Assembly: GCA_963691885.1 (NCBI GenBank) | Contig: OY829843.1 | Location: 4,650,001 to 4,714,000 of the forward strand | Direction of reading: 5' to 3' | Origin: G963691885 sp963691885 | GTDB lineage: Bacteria; Pseudomonadota; Alphaproteobacteria; UBA8366; Aestuariispiraceae | DNA: 64,000 nucleotides | Part shown: positions 52,622 through 61,853 of the stretch, piece after piece | How the letters are laid out: each line of letters begins with the position of its first letter | Position numbering within the stretch: position 1 is the stretch's first letter | The notes under the pieces: generated by a model | The model's database searches: none | Told to the model about the DNA's origin: nothing | The model's input: only the letters and a program-made list of their open reading frames with translations | Translations under genes and position numbers: made by a program

Positions 52622-54232
52622 TTAGCTTACACTGCGTTCAGGCGGAAATATCATCCTGAACTCAGCACCTGTCCCCTCCCCTCCGACAAGTGTTAGATCC
52701 CCGTCATGCAACCGCATCAACTCGCGAGACAGGACCAGTCCAAGACCGGCACCGGTAGAAGGTTCCTCTTTTTTTGTATGGCCCAGCTGTGAGAAGGGCT
52801 GAAACAACGCCCCGATATCTTTCTCGGCAATGCCAATGCCATTGTCACGAACCGAAACCACAATCGCACCGTCCGGTGCCGATACATCCACCATAACTTC
52901 GGAACCACCGGAATGCCGTTCCGCATTTGTCAGCAAATTCATAAGGATCTGTCGGATTCGCCGCTCATCTCCCCGCAATGCTGGCAACGGATCCGAAAAC
53001 GCACAAGAAACAGTCATATGCTCCCCAACCCGTTTGGACCCGTCGCGCTCTTGCGGTCGGATCGAAAACGCTTGGCAAACGCTGTCTACCAAAGACTTAA
53101 CGTCAATCCTGGTTTCATCCAGTCGAAGGGCCCCTGATTCAACCTTTGTCACATCCAGCAAATCTTCGACCAAGCCAGCCAACAGTCGTCCACTCTTCGC
53201 AATGTCCCTCGCGTATTCTTTATACGGTTCGGGCAACGGTCCGCGAATCTCGTGCGCCATTGCATCTGCGAAGCCAACAATCGGGTTTATCGGCGTGCGC
53301 AGTTCGTGACTGACTTTGCCCAGAAATAGCGTTTTGGCCGCACTGGCCTCATGAATGGAACGCGTCCAGAAATACAGTGTCGCGATCGCGAAGAGCAAAA
53401 GCATACTGCAGATCAAAATAAGCTTCGGAAACAGATCCCGCATCAGATCGTCGCCCGGCCGCGCCGGAAACCACGCGAGGCGTCCAATTGCCATGCCATC
53501 AATATTCTTGATCTCCAGGGCAACCCGTTCTTCCAAATCGACTTCCATATCAACCACATGCAGTCGATCGACCAGATACTTATCCGAAATATCGGCAAGC
53601 ATTCCTTCCGACAGCTTCTGAAAGAGAACGATGACCGATCTGGGTGCGGGTTCCAGTTGTTCTGCCGTGGGGTCTTCAGGTGTGACCGGTGCGCCGGCAA
53701 CGAGAAAAACCTCACCTTCCATCTCAACGAACGTGTATTGAGAATAGCTGAAATGCATACCAGCGTCCTGGAGGGTCGCAAAAAATGACTCAGCGTAATG
53801 TCCCAAAAGGCCTTCGAATGTCAGTTGTTCAAGGTCTGGTGTATAGGCATATATCTGCTGTCTATCAGGCGATAGAATGAAACTGCCATCGATGCCAAAT
53901 GCCTCATTATAGTAAACGCCGATATAGTCATCGCCCCAGTCGTTGTCGAATTCCTCTCGCGAAACCTCGCTCACCGCCTCGTCCCAGAAGCTGACGTCGC
54001 TGACACGGTTGGTAAGCGAGCTTATGGTGCCTTCTAACGCGGTTTCCACAAGATGCGTTTGCGATATCTCAGAGAGGCGGTTTTCCCGCTTGGCTGTGGC
54101 GTCCAGAAAATAAAGGATAGCAGCTATGGATAGCCCCAGCAGCACAAGGATCATCAACCCCGCGCGCAACACCGGACCACCAACACTCATTCTATTGTCA
54201 CCCGACATGCATTGCGCCAGATTGTTGCTCAT
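52622..54232 (-). CDS. CHASE4-domain sensor histidine kinase
   Basis: About 536 residues. Membrane spans near 20-40 and 265-285 bracket an extracytoplasmic CHASE4 domain, recognisable by VSFWDEAVSEVSREEFDNDWG. The H-box is FLGKVSHELRTPINPIVGFADAM. The ATPase domain has the N-box NLLTNAERHSGG, G1 RDNGIGIAEKDIG and G2 GAGLGLVLSREL. No response-regulator gene is adjacent, so its partner is unknown. The ATG at 54232 was taken over a TTG at 54247. Confidence 0.92.
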   Translation of the reverse strand: MSNNLAQCMSGDNRMSVGGPVLRAGLMILVLLGLSIAAILYFLDATAKRENRLSEISQTHLVETALEGTISSLTNRVSDVSFWDEAVSEVSREEFDNDWGDDYIGVYYNEAFGIDGSFILSPDRQQIYAYTPDLEQLTFEGLLGHYAESFFATLQDAGMHFSYSQYTFVEMEGEVFLVAGAPVTPEDPTAEQLEPAPRSVIVLFQKLSEGMLADISDKYLVDRLHVVDMEVDLEERVALEIKNIDGMAIGRLAWFPARPGDDLMRDLFPKLILICSMLLLFAIATLYFWTRSIHEASAAKTLFLGKVSHELRTPINPIVGFADAMAHEIRGPLPEPYKEYARDIAKSGRLLAGLVEDLLDVTKVESGALRLDETRIDVKSLVDSVCQAFSIRPQERDGSKRVGEHMTVSCAFSDPLPALRGDERRIRQILMNLLTNAERHSGGSEVMVDVSAPDGAIVVSVRDNGIGIAEKDIGALFQPFSQLGHTKKEEPSTGAGLGLVLSRELMRLHDGDLTLVGGEGTGAEFRMIFPPERSVS

Positions 54233-54326
54233 CCAATGGGAACTCAAAGATCCAGGTGACTAAACCATAAATCCTTGTTTAGTACAAAATGCTGTACGTC
54301 CTTCAATTTTTGGTAGAGTGAAAGTG

Positions 54327-55484
54327 ATGAATCAATCAAGCGCCTCAAGTTCTGGCCCCTTGGCGGGACTGTTGGTCGTCGCCCTGGAGCAAGCGGTCGC
54401 CGCGCCCTATTGCACGATGCGCTTCGCCGATGCAGGGGCGCGTGTTATCAAGATCGAACGGGATGTCGGAGATTTCGCCCGTGCCTACGACAAGGCTGTT
54501 TATGGCGAAAGCACCTATTTCGTGTGGCTCAACAGGGGAAAACAGTCGCTCGTCCTCAATATCAAACGGGAAGAGGACAAGACCCTGTTGGAAAACCTTT
54601 TGGCCAAAGCGGATGTCTTCATTCAGAACCTGGCACCTGGCGCGGCGGAACGCGCCGGGTTTGGCTCTGAAAAACTTCGGGCAAAATACCCTAGCCTGAT
54701 CACGATTGATATCAGTGGATACGGCGAAACCGGTCCCTATCAAGACATGAAGGCCTATGACCTTTTGGTTCAGGCAGAGAGCGGCCTGACCGCGGTAACC
54801 GGCCGCGCCGAGGGGCCGGGGCGTGTCGGCGTGTCGGTTTGCGATATCACCACCGGACTTTATGCCTATTCCGCTGCTCTCGAGGCCCTGAACAAGCGAC
54901 AAACAACCGGCCAGGGCGCCAGCATAAAGGTTTCCCTGTTCGACAGCATGGCGGAGTGGATGTCGGTCCCCTATCTGCAAACCCGCTATGGCGGCAATGC
55001 GCCGAAGCGCATCGGCCTGAACCATCCCAGTATCGCGCCCTACGGTGCCTATTCATGCGCTGACGGTGCGCTCTTGCTGATCAGCATTCAGAACGAGCGG
55101 GAATGGCAGAATTTCTGTGACAGGATTTTGGGTAATGGGACCCTCGCCAGCGATGACCGTTTTGCCACGATGGTGGACAGGGTCAAAAATCGGCCTGCCC
55201 TGGATGTCATCGTCAGTGGCAGCTTCCAGCGTTTCGACCGGCCTACAATGTCCTCCCGCCTGAAAGAGGCCGGCATTGCCTTTGGCGCGGTAAATGAGGT
55301 CGAAGACCTGATCAAGCATCCGCAGCTTCGCACCCTGCCCGCGACATTACCTGACGGACACGAAGCCCAACTTGTTGCACCGCCCGCCATTGTGGACGGA
55401 GGACAGGATCGCTTGGGAAGGGTCCCGGCGATTGGGGAACACAGCGACGCTATCCTGAACGAGTTTGGCGGCGAAGACCAATAG
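54327..55484 (+). CDS. CaiB/BaiF family III CoA-transferase (second copy)
   Basis: 385 residues, distantly related to the protein at 1108-2328. The N-terminal PLAGLLVVALEQAVAAPYCT, NRGKQSLVLNIK and GYGETGPYQ are family features. Asp173 in VSVCDITTGLYA matches the catalytic aspartate. The AYDLLVQAESGL form is frequent in mesaconyl- or succinyl-CoA transferases, but substrate assignment would be a guess. The ATG at 54327 is used; a GTG lies three codons earlier. Confidence 0.92.
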   Translation: MNQSSASSSGPLAGLLVVALEQAVAAPYCTMRFADAGARVIKIERDVGDFARAYDKAVYGESTYFVWLNRGKQSLVLNIKREEDKTLLENLLAKADVFIQNLAPGAAERAGFGSEKLRAKYPSLITIDISGYGETGPYQDMKAYDLLVQAESGLTAVTGRAEGPGRVGVSVCDITTGLYAYSAALEALNKRQTTGQGASIKVSLFDSMAEWMSVPYLQTRYGGNAPKRIGLNHPSIAPYGAYSCADGALLLISIQNEREWQNFCDRILGNGTLASDDRFATMVDRVKNRPALDVIVSGSFQRFDRPTMSSRLKEAGIAFGAVNEVEDLIKHPQLRTLPATLPDGHEAQLVAPPAIVDGGQDRLGRVPAIGEHSDAILNEFGGEDQ

Positions 55485-55536
55485 GGTTCATCGCGCGATT
55501 GTGACGGGGCTGTGAAAGGCCGCTTCGCTATACTGA

Positions 55537-55557
55537 TGTTTGTTGTGCTATCAAACA
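55537..55557. repeat. Inverted repeat upstream of the YeeE/YedE gene
   Basis: TGTTTG and CAAACA separated by nine bases, 17 bases before the yeeE-like ATG and just after a TATACT box (55529-55534). It could be an operator overlapping the transcription start. Confidence 0.35.
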
Positions 55558-55573
55558 CAGGAAGAGTTCCCCC

Positions 55574-56752
55574 ATGGCGGCCTTTACCCAATATTGGCAA
55601 TCCTCACCGCGAAACCTGTTTGCGATTGTCCTGGCCTGTATTCTCTCAGCCCTGATACTGATCCATGTCGGGACGACCTATGGTGCGCGCATTGCGGGCC
55701 TGTTCGTGGTCGGGTTGGCACTGGGAGGGGTGCTGTATACAGCCAGTTTCGGGTTCACCGGGTCCTGGCGATTATTCTTGAGCGAGGGGAAAGGGGCCGG
55801 TATCCGCGGGCAGATGTTGATGTTGGCACTCGCCTGCCTGATGTTCTATCCGGTGCTTGAAGCAGGCACCCTATTTGACAGGCGGGTTGGCGGCTTTGTT
55901 GCCCCCTTCGGTTTCTCAGTTGCCATAGGGGCCTTCATTTTCGGGATCGGCATGCAATTGGGCGGGGCTTGTGCCAGCGGCACTTTGTTTACTGTCGGTG
56001 GTGGCAACAGTCGCATGGTCATTACCCTGCTCTTCTTCGTTATCGGCTCTGTTATTGGAACGCTTCACTTGAGCTGGTGGTTAAGCCTGCCTTCGCTCGG
56101 TTCGATATCCATCGTCAAAACCTTTGGGGCTGTGCCAGCCCTGGCGATCGCGCTGAGCGTTTTTGCGACGATTGCCGCGTTTAGCGTCTGGATTGAAAGG
56201 CGGCGGCACGGCTCCCTCGTCTCCCACCATCGTGAGGGAGATCACCACCGACCCCGGTTCTGGCGCGGTGCCTGGCCCTGGGTTTGGGGCGCGATAGCAT
56301 TGGCGCTGCTGAATTTTGCGACACTCGCCCTTGCAGGACGCCCTTGGGGCGTGACCTCCGCTTTCGCATTATGGGGCGCGAAAGGCGCCGATGGGCTTGG
56401 AATTGCCATCACGGACTATCCCTATTGGGAAAGGCGGGCAGCTGCTTTGGACCGCGACATTTTCCGCGATGTCACCTCATTGATGAATTTTGGAATTATG
56501 ATCGGGGCCCTGGCCGCCGCGGGCATAGCCGGTAAATACGCGCCGGGTTTTCGGATTGGCCTGCGCCCAGCGCTCGCCGCTGTGATTGGTGGGCTGATGC
56601 TGGGATACGGCGCGCGTCTCGCCTTTGGCTGCAATATCGGTGCGTTCTTCAGCGGCACAGCGTCAGGTAGTCTGCACGGTATTCTCTGGATGGTTTCCGC
56701 CCTGGCCGGTAACGCAATCGGTGTAAAACTGAGACCTCTGTTCAGGCTCTGA
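55574..56752 (+). CDS. YeeE/YedE-family sulfur (thiosulfate-type) transporter
   Basis: 392 residues, about ten membrane spans in two repeats. Each repeat carries the conserved cysteine segment that relays thiosulfate in TsuA: GMQLGGACASGTLFTVGGGN in the first, LAFGCNIGAFFSGTASGSLHG in the second. It should import a sulfur compound. AGGAAG precedes the ATG. Its end overlaps the converging FAD oxidoreductase gene by 11 bases. Confidence 0.93.
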   Translation: MAAFTQYWQSSPRNLFAIVLACILSALILIHVGTTYGARIAGLFVVGLALGGVLYTASFGFTGSWRLFLSEGKGAGIRGQMLMLALACLMFYPVLEAGTLFDRRVGGFVAPFGFSVAIGAFIFGIGMQLGGACASGTLFTVGGGNSRMVITLLFFVIGSVIGTLHLSWWLSLPSLGSISIVKTFGAVPALAIALSVFATIAAFSVWIERRRHGSLVSHHREGDHHRPRFWRGAWPWVWGAIALALLNFATLALAGRPWGVTSAFALWGAKGADGLGIAITDYPYWERRAAALDRDIFRDVTSLMNFGIMIGALAAAGIAGKYAPGFRIGLRPALAAVIGGLMLGYGARLAFGCNIGAFFSGTASGSLHGILWMVSALAGNAIGVKLRPLFRL

Positions 56753-57866
56753 ATCTGGCGGGCGAGATGCTCGCGACGTCTAGTCCGCTTTTCTGAATGA
56801 CCGCTGGCAATTCAGATCCGCTGGCAAGGGCGGCGGCGACCAGCGCCATCCCATAACTGGACTGAATGCCATAGCCCCCCTGTCCCACCAACCAGTGAAA
56901 ATCAGGATGGTCTGGGTCTGGTCCGTTAACCAGGGATCCATCCGGCGAGAAAGTCCGTAAGCCGGCCCAGCTATGCTCAATGCGGTGTACATCGATATCC
57001 AGATGCTGCTGCATCCGGTCAATGCCAAGCGCGATATCAAAGTCTTCCGGATAGGCGTCATGCGGGTCCATTGGGGTCTCATCCGCCGGTGAGACCAGCA
57101 ATTTTCCCGCATCGGGTTTGACGTAAAAGCTCATATCGACCGCGGCTGCGAGGGGCCAGGACATCAGATCACCCCATTGCTCACTGGCATCGATAACCCC
57201 GATGCTGCGTCGTTTGGGCACCAAACCAACGGGTTGAATACCAGCCAGTGCTGCGACCGCGTCACCCCAGGCACCCGTCGCATTGATAATCTTGCCTGCC
57301 ACAAAATCCGACGGGCCAGCGCGGACCCGCCAACCAGCCTTGCCATCCTTCCGAATTTCGGTGATCGGGGCATTGCAGAGAAGTTGGGCACCCCCAGCGC
57401 GGGCAAGGTGCAGAAATCCCTGCAGCAACGCGTCGACATCCATGTCCTGTGCATCTGCGTCAAAAAGGCCCGCCGAAACAGTCCCGGCACGCACTGAAGG
57501 CAAAAGCGCCTTTACCTCATCAGGGTCCAACCGCTCCATCCCGACGGCGTCTTCCTGCTCGGTATCCAGCAAGGCCTCATCACCGGGCTTGGCGATCAGC
57601 AATTCCCCCCGCGTTTTCAACAGGGGAAATTCTGCAAATCCATCCGGTGGATCGTCCAGAAAAGGTCGGGTAACCGCCGTCAGCGCCCGAACATCCCTTG
57701 GTCCATAGTTGCGGATCCATGTCGCGGCTGATCGTCCAGTAGTATGGGTTCCCGGTCGCTCCTCGCCCTCAACAATCAACACACTTCCATGGTCAACCAG
57801 GAAGGCGGCCGCCGAAGCGCCCGCAATACCAGCACCAATCACGAGAAAGTCGACCGTATCGGTCAT
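56742..57866 (-). CDS. FAD-dependent amino-acid/amine oxidoreductase (DAO family)
   Basis: 374 residues. The dinucleotide motif is FLVIGAGIAGASAAAFL near the N-terminus. A substrate-domain and the FAD C-terminal stretch WLVGQGGYGIQSS follow. The family oxidises D-amino acids, glycine, sarcosine or similar amines to imines. Last gene of a minus-strand run with a LysE exporter, acetylpolyamine-type hydrolase, BKACE enzyme and aminotransferase, so an amine from that pathway is a plausible substrate. Confidence 0.92.
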   Translation of the reverse strand: MTDTVDFLVIGAGIAGASAAAFLVDHGSVLIVEGEERPGTHTTGRSAATWIRNYGPRDVRALTAVTRPFLDDPPDGFAEFPLLKTRGELLIAKPGDEALLDTEQEDAVGMERLDPDEVKALLPSVRAGTVSAGLFDADAQDMDVDALLQGFLHLARAGGAQLLCNAPITEIRKDGKAGWRVRAGPSDFVAGKIINATGAWGDAVAALAGIQPVGLVPKRRSIGVIDASEQWGDLMSWPLAAAVDMSFYVKPDAGKLLVSPADETPMDPHDAYPEDFDIALGIDRMQQHLDIDVHRIEHSWAGLRTFSPDGSLVNGPDPDHPDFHWLVGQGGYGIQSSYGMALVAAALASGSELPAVIQKSGLDVASISPARFRA

Positions 57867-57872
57867 CGCCGT

Positions 57873-58523
57873 CTAACCCTTTGACTGAGAGCCAACCACT
57901 GCTGTGAAAACGCCGAGGCCAATAAAGGCACCTCCTGAGAGATAACGCCCCAGTTTTCCGGCCGACGCCGACCGCGTGAAGCGGGCCGACATCTGACTGG
58001 CTGTCAGGGCATAAACAACATCTGTTGCGGCTGCAATGAGAACGAAGATCCCCCCCAGGAGCAGACTCTGACCAATCACGTTACCTGCCGGGTTGATGAA
58101 CTGCGGCAGAAACGCTGCAAAGAAGATCGCGGTTTTGGGGTTGAAAAGTGCAACTACAAAACCGTCCACAGCGATCCTCTTCAGACTGGCTGGCTCTGGC
58201 CTTGCTCCAGCTGTTTCCGAGCGGCCCGATGTCAGAATTCGTATCCCCAAATAGATCAGGTAGAGCGCGCCGGCCCATTTCACGACATCGAACGCCAGGG
58301 CAGATACAGCAAACAGCGCGCCGAGGCCCAAGGATGCGCCAGCCGCATTGCCGAAATTCCCGATCGCGATACCGACGACAGAGGCAAGTCCGTACCGGCG
58401 TCCCTGTAAAACCGAACGGGCCACGACGTAAAAGACACCCGGCCCCGGTGTGACGGCCAGAACGAAGCTTGCCATCAGGAACGCTGTGAACAGGGACCCA
58501 GAGGGAAGGTATTCGCCGAGCAT
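57873..58523 (-). CDS. LysE/RhtB-family amino-acid exporter
   Basis: 216 residues, six predicted membrane spans. The family motif FVLAVTPGPGVFYVVARSVLQGRR is near the N-terminus, and FNPKTAIFFAAFLPQF is the second conserved segment. The start at 58523 lies four bases after the stop of the HDAC-type gene; the longer frame to 58583 would overlap that gene. It could export an amino acid or intermediate that accumulates in the neighbouring pathway. Confidence 0.93.
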   Translation of the reverse strand: MLGEYLPSGSLFTAFLMASFVLAVTPGPGVFYVVARSVLQGRRYGLASVVGIAIGNFGNAAGASLGLGALFAVSALAFDVVKWAGALYLIYLGIRILTSGRSETAGARPEPASLKRIAVDGFVVALFNPKTAIFFAAFLPQFINPAGNVIGQSLLLGGIFVLIAAATDVVYALTASQMSARFTRSASAGKLGRYLSGGAFIGLGVFTAVVGSQSKG

Positions 58524-58527
58524 GTAT

Positions 58528-59553
58528 CTATCTGCCTTCGAAACCGCGCAGGAAGGAAGCGAGATTGGCCCCCAACTCGTCACAAAGGTAACCGCCCTCC
58601 TGTACCAGCACTGTCGGCAGGTTCACCGCTGCAATTTTTCCCGCAATTCTGGCAAAGCCAGCTGTTGTGATGGATAATCCGTTCAGAGGGTCCCCTTCGA
58701 ATGCGTCCAGTCCAAGTGCAACGACAAGCGCACCCGGCTGAAAACGTGCTATACGTGTCAGCGCCTCATGAAGTGCCGGCATATAGGCATCATCACCCGT
58801 CCCCTTCGGCAAAGGGACGTTCAGATTGTACCCGGTTCCTGACCCCTCTCCTGTTTCCTGGGCGTGCCCCCAAAAGTAAGGGTAATAATCAATCGGGTCG
58901 CGATGAATTGAAACCGTCAGGACATCGCTGCGATCATAGAACATGCCCTGCGTGCCGTTTCCATGGTGAACATCTACATCCAGGATCGCCACACGATCAT
59001 GCTGCGACCGTAGCATCTGTGCCGCGAGACCGGAATTATTCACGAAACAAAACCCACCCGCCATATCGGTGAAGGCGTGATGCCCCGGTGGACGGCAAAG
59101 CGCGTAGCTGGCCCGCTCACCCTCCATTACAGCTTTTGTGGCGCTTGCCGCACTCTGCGCACTGTCATAGACCGCCTCCCAGGTGCCCTTGGATATCGGG
59201 CAGCCCGTATCGGCCATATAATAACCCGCCAGGCCAACAGGTGCCGTGGTCTTTGAAATCGGCATCCAACGGTTTGGATGCGCGTTGGGGATGACCTGAC
59301 TGGCAGCATTCGGGGCCGCGATCCAGCGATCATAAATCGTCATCAGGAAATCGATATAGTCCGGACTGTGAATGGCAGAGATTACTGACAATCCATGATC
59401 ATCCGGCTCAACGATTTCATGCCCGTCCGCCTGAACCGCAGCAAGCAGGCGATCCGCCCGTTCCGGAGTTTCCGGATTGGGCTTCACCGCCCCCATGACG
59501 ATGAAGCTTTCCGGGTTATGGACCTTTTGGCCTTTCTGAAAGAAGACTTTCAT
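58528..59553 (-). CDS. HDAC-family deacetylase, acetylpolyamine-amidohydrolase-like
   Basis: 341 residues. The start MKVFFQKGQKVHNPES and the overall length resemble acetylpolyamine amidohydrolase (AphA) rather than AcuC. Catalytic segments: LCRPPGHHAFTDMAGGFCFVNN (tandem His), DVDVHHGNGTQGMFY (zinc Asp and His) and the late VALGLDAFEGDPL with the third zinc ligand, then VQEGGYLCDE with the tyrosine. It probably removes acetyl groups from N-acetylated polyamines or a related amide. Genomic context supports amine catabolism. Confidence 0.92.
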   Translation of the reverse strand: MKVFFQKGQKVHNPESFIVMGAVKPNPETPERADRLLAAVQADGHEIVEPDDHGLSVISAIHSPDYIDFLMTIYDRWIAAPNAASQVIPNAHPNRWMPISKTTAPVGLAGYYMADTGCPISKGTWEAVYDSAQSAASATKAVMEGERASYALCRPPGHHAFTDMAGGFCFVNNSGLAAQMLRSQHDRVAILDVDVHHGNGTQGMFYDRSDVLTVSIHRDPIDYYPYFWGHAQETGEGSGTGYNLNVPLPKGTGDDAYMPALHEALTRIARFQPGALVVALGLDAFEGDPLNGLSITTAGFARIAGKIAAVNLPTVLVQEGGYLCDELGANLASFLRGFEGR

Positions 59554-59565
59554 AATCGAAATCCT

Positions 59566-60498
59566 TTAGAACTTGACCGCATCCCCGCCTTTGAGCTGCA
59601 GCATCTCGCGCGCCTCATCCGGGGTCGCGACCTCCATCGACAGGCTTTCAATTATGCCTTTCACCTTGGCGACCTGTTGCGCATTTGAAACGGCCAGCTG
59701 TCCTCGATCGATGTAAAGACTGTCTTCAAGCCCGACACGCACATTACCGCCCATGGAAAGCGCGACGGCCGCCAATGGCATCTGCGCCCGGCCGGCCCCC
59801 AGGATCGACCATTGGAACTTGTCGCCGAATAGTTTGTCCGCCGTGCGCTTCAGATGGACGAGGTTTTCTGTATCGGCGCCAATCCCGCCCAGAATTCCCA
59901 TAACGAACTGGATGAAGAGTGGTGCCTTTACCAACCCCTGGTCATAGAAATATTTCAGCGTGTAGAGATGGCCCACATCATAGCACTCAAACTCAAACCT
60001 TGTGCCCTTATCCCCCATCTGGGTCAGGATGCCTTCGATGTCTTCAAATGTGTTTTTGAAGAGGCTCGCCTTGGTACCCGCAACATATTGCGGTTCCCAA
60101 TCATATTTCCATTCAGGATATTTATTGAGCAATGGGAAGATCCCGAAATTCATTGAGCCCATATTGAGCGAGCAAACCTCCGGCTCCGCCACAAGAGAAG
60201 GCGCAAGACGCTCTTCAATTGACATGCCCAGACCGCCGCCGGTTGTGATGTTCACAACAGCATCGGTTGATTGTTTGATCCGCGGCAGGAATTTCATATA
60301 GGCGTCTGGATGTTGTGTCGGTCGCCCGTCTTCCGGTTCCCTCGCATGGAGGTGAAGAACAGATGCCCCTGCCTCTGCCGCTTCAATCGCCTGGGTCGCG
60401 ATCTCGTCAGGCGTGATCGGCAAATGCTCGGACATTGTCGGTGTGTGAATGGAACCCGTGACCGCACAGGTAATGATGACTTTCCGCGAGCTTGCCAT
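59566..60498 (-). CDS. BKACE-family 3-keto-acid cleavage enzyme
   Basis: 310 residues. It belongs to the DUF849/BKACE family, which condenses a beta-keto acid with acetyl-CoA and yields a CoA ester plus acetoacetate; the founder is 3-keto-5-aminohexanoate cleavage enzyme of lysine fermentation. The zinc His pair is His49/His51 in VLHLHAREPEDGRP. SLNMGSMNFG and GLEDSLYIDRGQLA are other conserved parts. AAGGA lies six bases before the ATG at 60498. The exact keto acid is not predictable. Confidence 0.93.
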   Translation of the reverse strand: MASSRKVIITCAVTGSIHTPTMSEHLPITPDEIATQAIEAAEAGASVLHLHAREPEDGRPTQHPDAYMKFLPRIKQSTDAVVNITTGGGLGMSIEERLAPSLVAEPEVCSLNMGSMNFGIFPLLNKYPEWKYDWEPQYVAGTKASLFKNTFEDIEGILTQMGDKGTRFEFECYDVGHLYTLKYFYDQGLVKAPLFIQFVMGILGGIGADTENLVHLKRTADKLFGDKFQWSILGAGRAQMPLAAVALSMGGNVRVGLEDSLYIDRGQLAVSNAQQVAKVKGIIESLSMEVATPDEAREMLQLKGGDAVKF

Positions 60499-60577
60499 TG
60501 ATCTTCCTTCCCTAGGCATCGGGGCATTTCGCTCAACGCCCCATAGATTTTATCAGAATTTTGGTTTCAACTTTAAT

Positions 60578-61690
60578 TCAAGCAGCCACCAGTTCCGCCA
60601 ACACGGAATCGAATGCTGTCCTGAATGCTGACCTCTCAGCGGCTGTCCCGACCGAGATCCGAATACAACGATTGAGTGGTGCAACGCCGGGCATCCGGAT
60701 GAAAACGCCTTTCTCGCCCAATCTCTCAAGTATCGCTTTGGCCTTGTCCGGTCCGCCGACATCGACGGCAACGAAATTGGTCGCGGACGGTAGAGCTGTC
60801 ATGCCGTGGGCCGCCGCCATTTCCGCGATATCGGCCTTCCCTCGTGCCAGCTCATCCAGAACCGAGGCAATGAAAGCATCATCGTCAAGCGCCGCCAAAG
60901 CACCAACCTGTGCCAACCTGTTGACCTCAAAATGGTTGCGGATCTTGTTCAGCCCGGTGATCAAATCACGATGCCCGATCGCATATCCAATACGCGCGCC
61001 CGCCATTCCATAAGCCTTTGAGAAGGTCCTCATTCGAATGACCCTCGGATTGCTGGTATCAATCGCCGGTGCGGTCCCCTCTGGCGCAAATTCGATATAG
61101 GCCTCATCCAGTACCAGCAAAGTGCCGGCTGGAACCTGTTTGATCATCTCATCGATCTTGTCGGCACCGTGCCATGTCCCCATCGGATTGTCCGGATTGG
61201 AAATATACATCAGAGGTGCAGAATGAGCCTTTGCCGCCGCAATCAGGCTGTCGGGGTCCTCATGATCGTCGACATAGGGTACCATTTCGAGACGGCCACT
61301 ATATCCTGCAACCTGATAATTGAAGGTTGGATATGCGCCTTGAGAGGTCACAACCGGCGCTCTCTGCGGCACAATCATCCGCACGATCACCCCCAGCATC
61401 GTGTCAATTCCCGCCCCGACACAAATCTCGTCCATCGCGACGCCATGGATCTCCGACAGACGTTTGCGAAGATCGTAGTTTTCGGGATCGCCGTACCAGG
61501 CGATGCGCGGTGTCTCTGCCTGCATCGCAGCTGCCGCTTTGGGTGAGACCCCGAACGGGCTCTCATTAGCCCCCAGCCGCAAATCAAACGCTGAACCGCG
61601 CATCCGTTCCAGCGTCTCGGGCCCCACAAAAGGCGTCGATGCGGGCAGGCTGTTCACAAGCGGTGTGAACGGAATATCCGGGTGCGTCAT
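60578..61690 (-). CDS. Histidinol-phosphate aminotransferase-like PLP enzyme
   Basis: 370 residues of the class I/II aminotransferase fold, HisC group. Lys225 in RTFSKAYGMAGARIGY binds PLP; YISNPDNPMGTW and VLDEAYIEF bind substrate and cofactor. The C-terminal Arg for the carboxylate is in RISVGT. HisC relatives outside histidine operons often transaminate other amino acids. It heads the minus-strand catabolic run and diverges from the second LysE gene. Confidence 0.93.
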   Translation of the reverse strand: MTHPDIPFTPLVNSLPASTPFVGPETLERMRGSAFDLRLGANESPFGVSPKAAAAMQAETPRIAWYGDPENYDLRKRLSEIHGVAMDEICVGAGIDTMLGVIVRMIVPQRAPVVTSQGAYPTFNYQVAGYSGRLEMVPYVDDHEDPDSLIAAAKAHSAPLMYISNPDNPMGTWHGADKIDEMIKQVPAGTLLVLDEAYIEFAPEGTAPAIDTSNPRVIRMRTFSKAYGMAGARIGYAIGHRDLITGLNKIRNHFEVNRLAQVGALAALDDDAFIASVLDELARGKADIAEMAAAHGMTALPSATNFVAVDVGGPDKAKAILERLGEKGVFIRMPGVAPLNRCIRISVGTAAERSAFRTAFDSVLAELVAA

Positions 61691-61765
61691 AACGGGAGGT
61701 CCATAGTCGATTAGATCAGAACTGTATCTTGAACGCCGAAGGGATGGCCATCAAGTCTGGACTTT

Positions 61766-61789
61766 TTGCAGAGATTTATCTTGCAGAGA
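61766..61789. repeat. Two 9-bp direct repeats upstream of the second LysE gene
   Basis: TTGCAGAGA occurs at 61766-61774 and 61781-61789, a 15-base period, in the 163-base space between the diverging aminotransferase and LysE genes. Tandem half-sites on nearly one and a half helical turns could bind a transcription factor controlling either gene. Confidence 0.35.
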
Positions 61790-61853
61790 CACGGGAAAGA
61801 CTGGACCCTGATACTTCTGGTTTCGGTGCCCTGAACAACGCAAAGGTCTTTTC

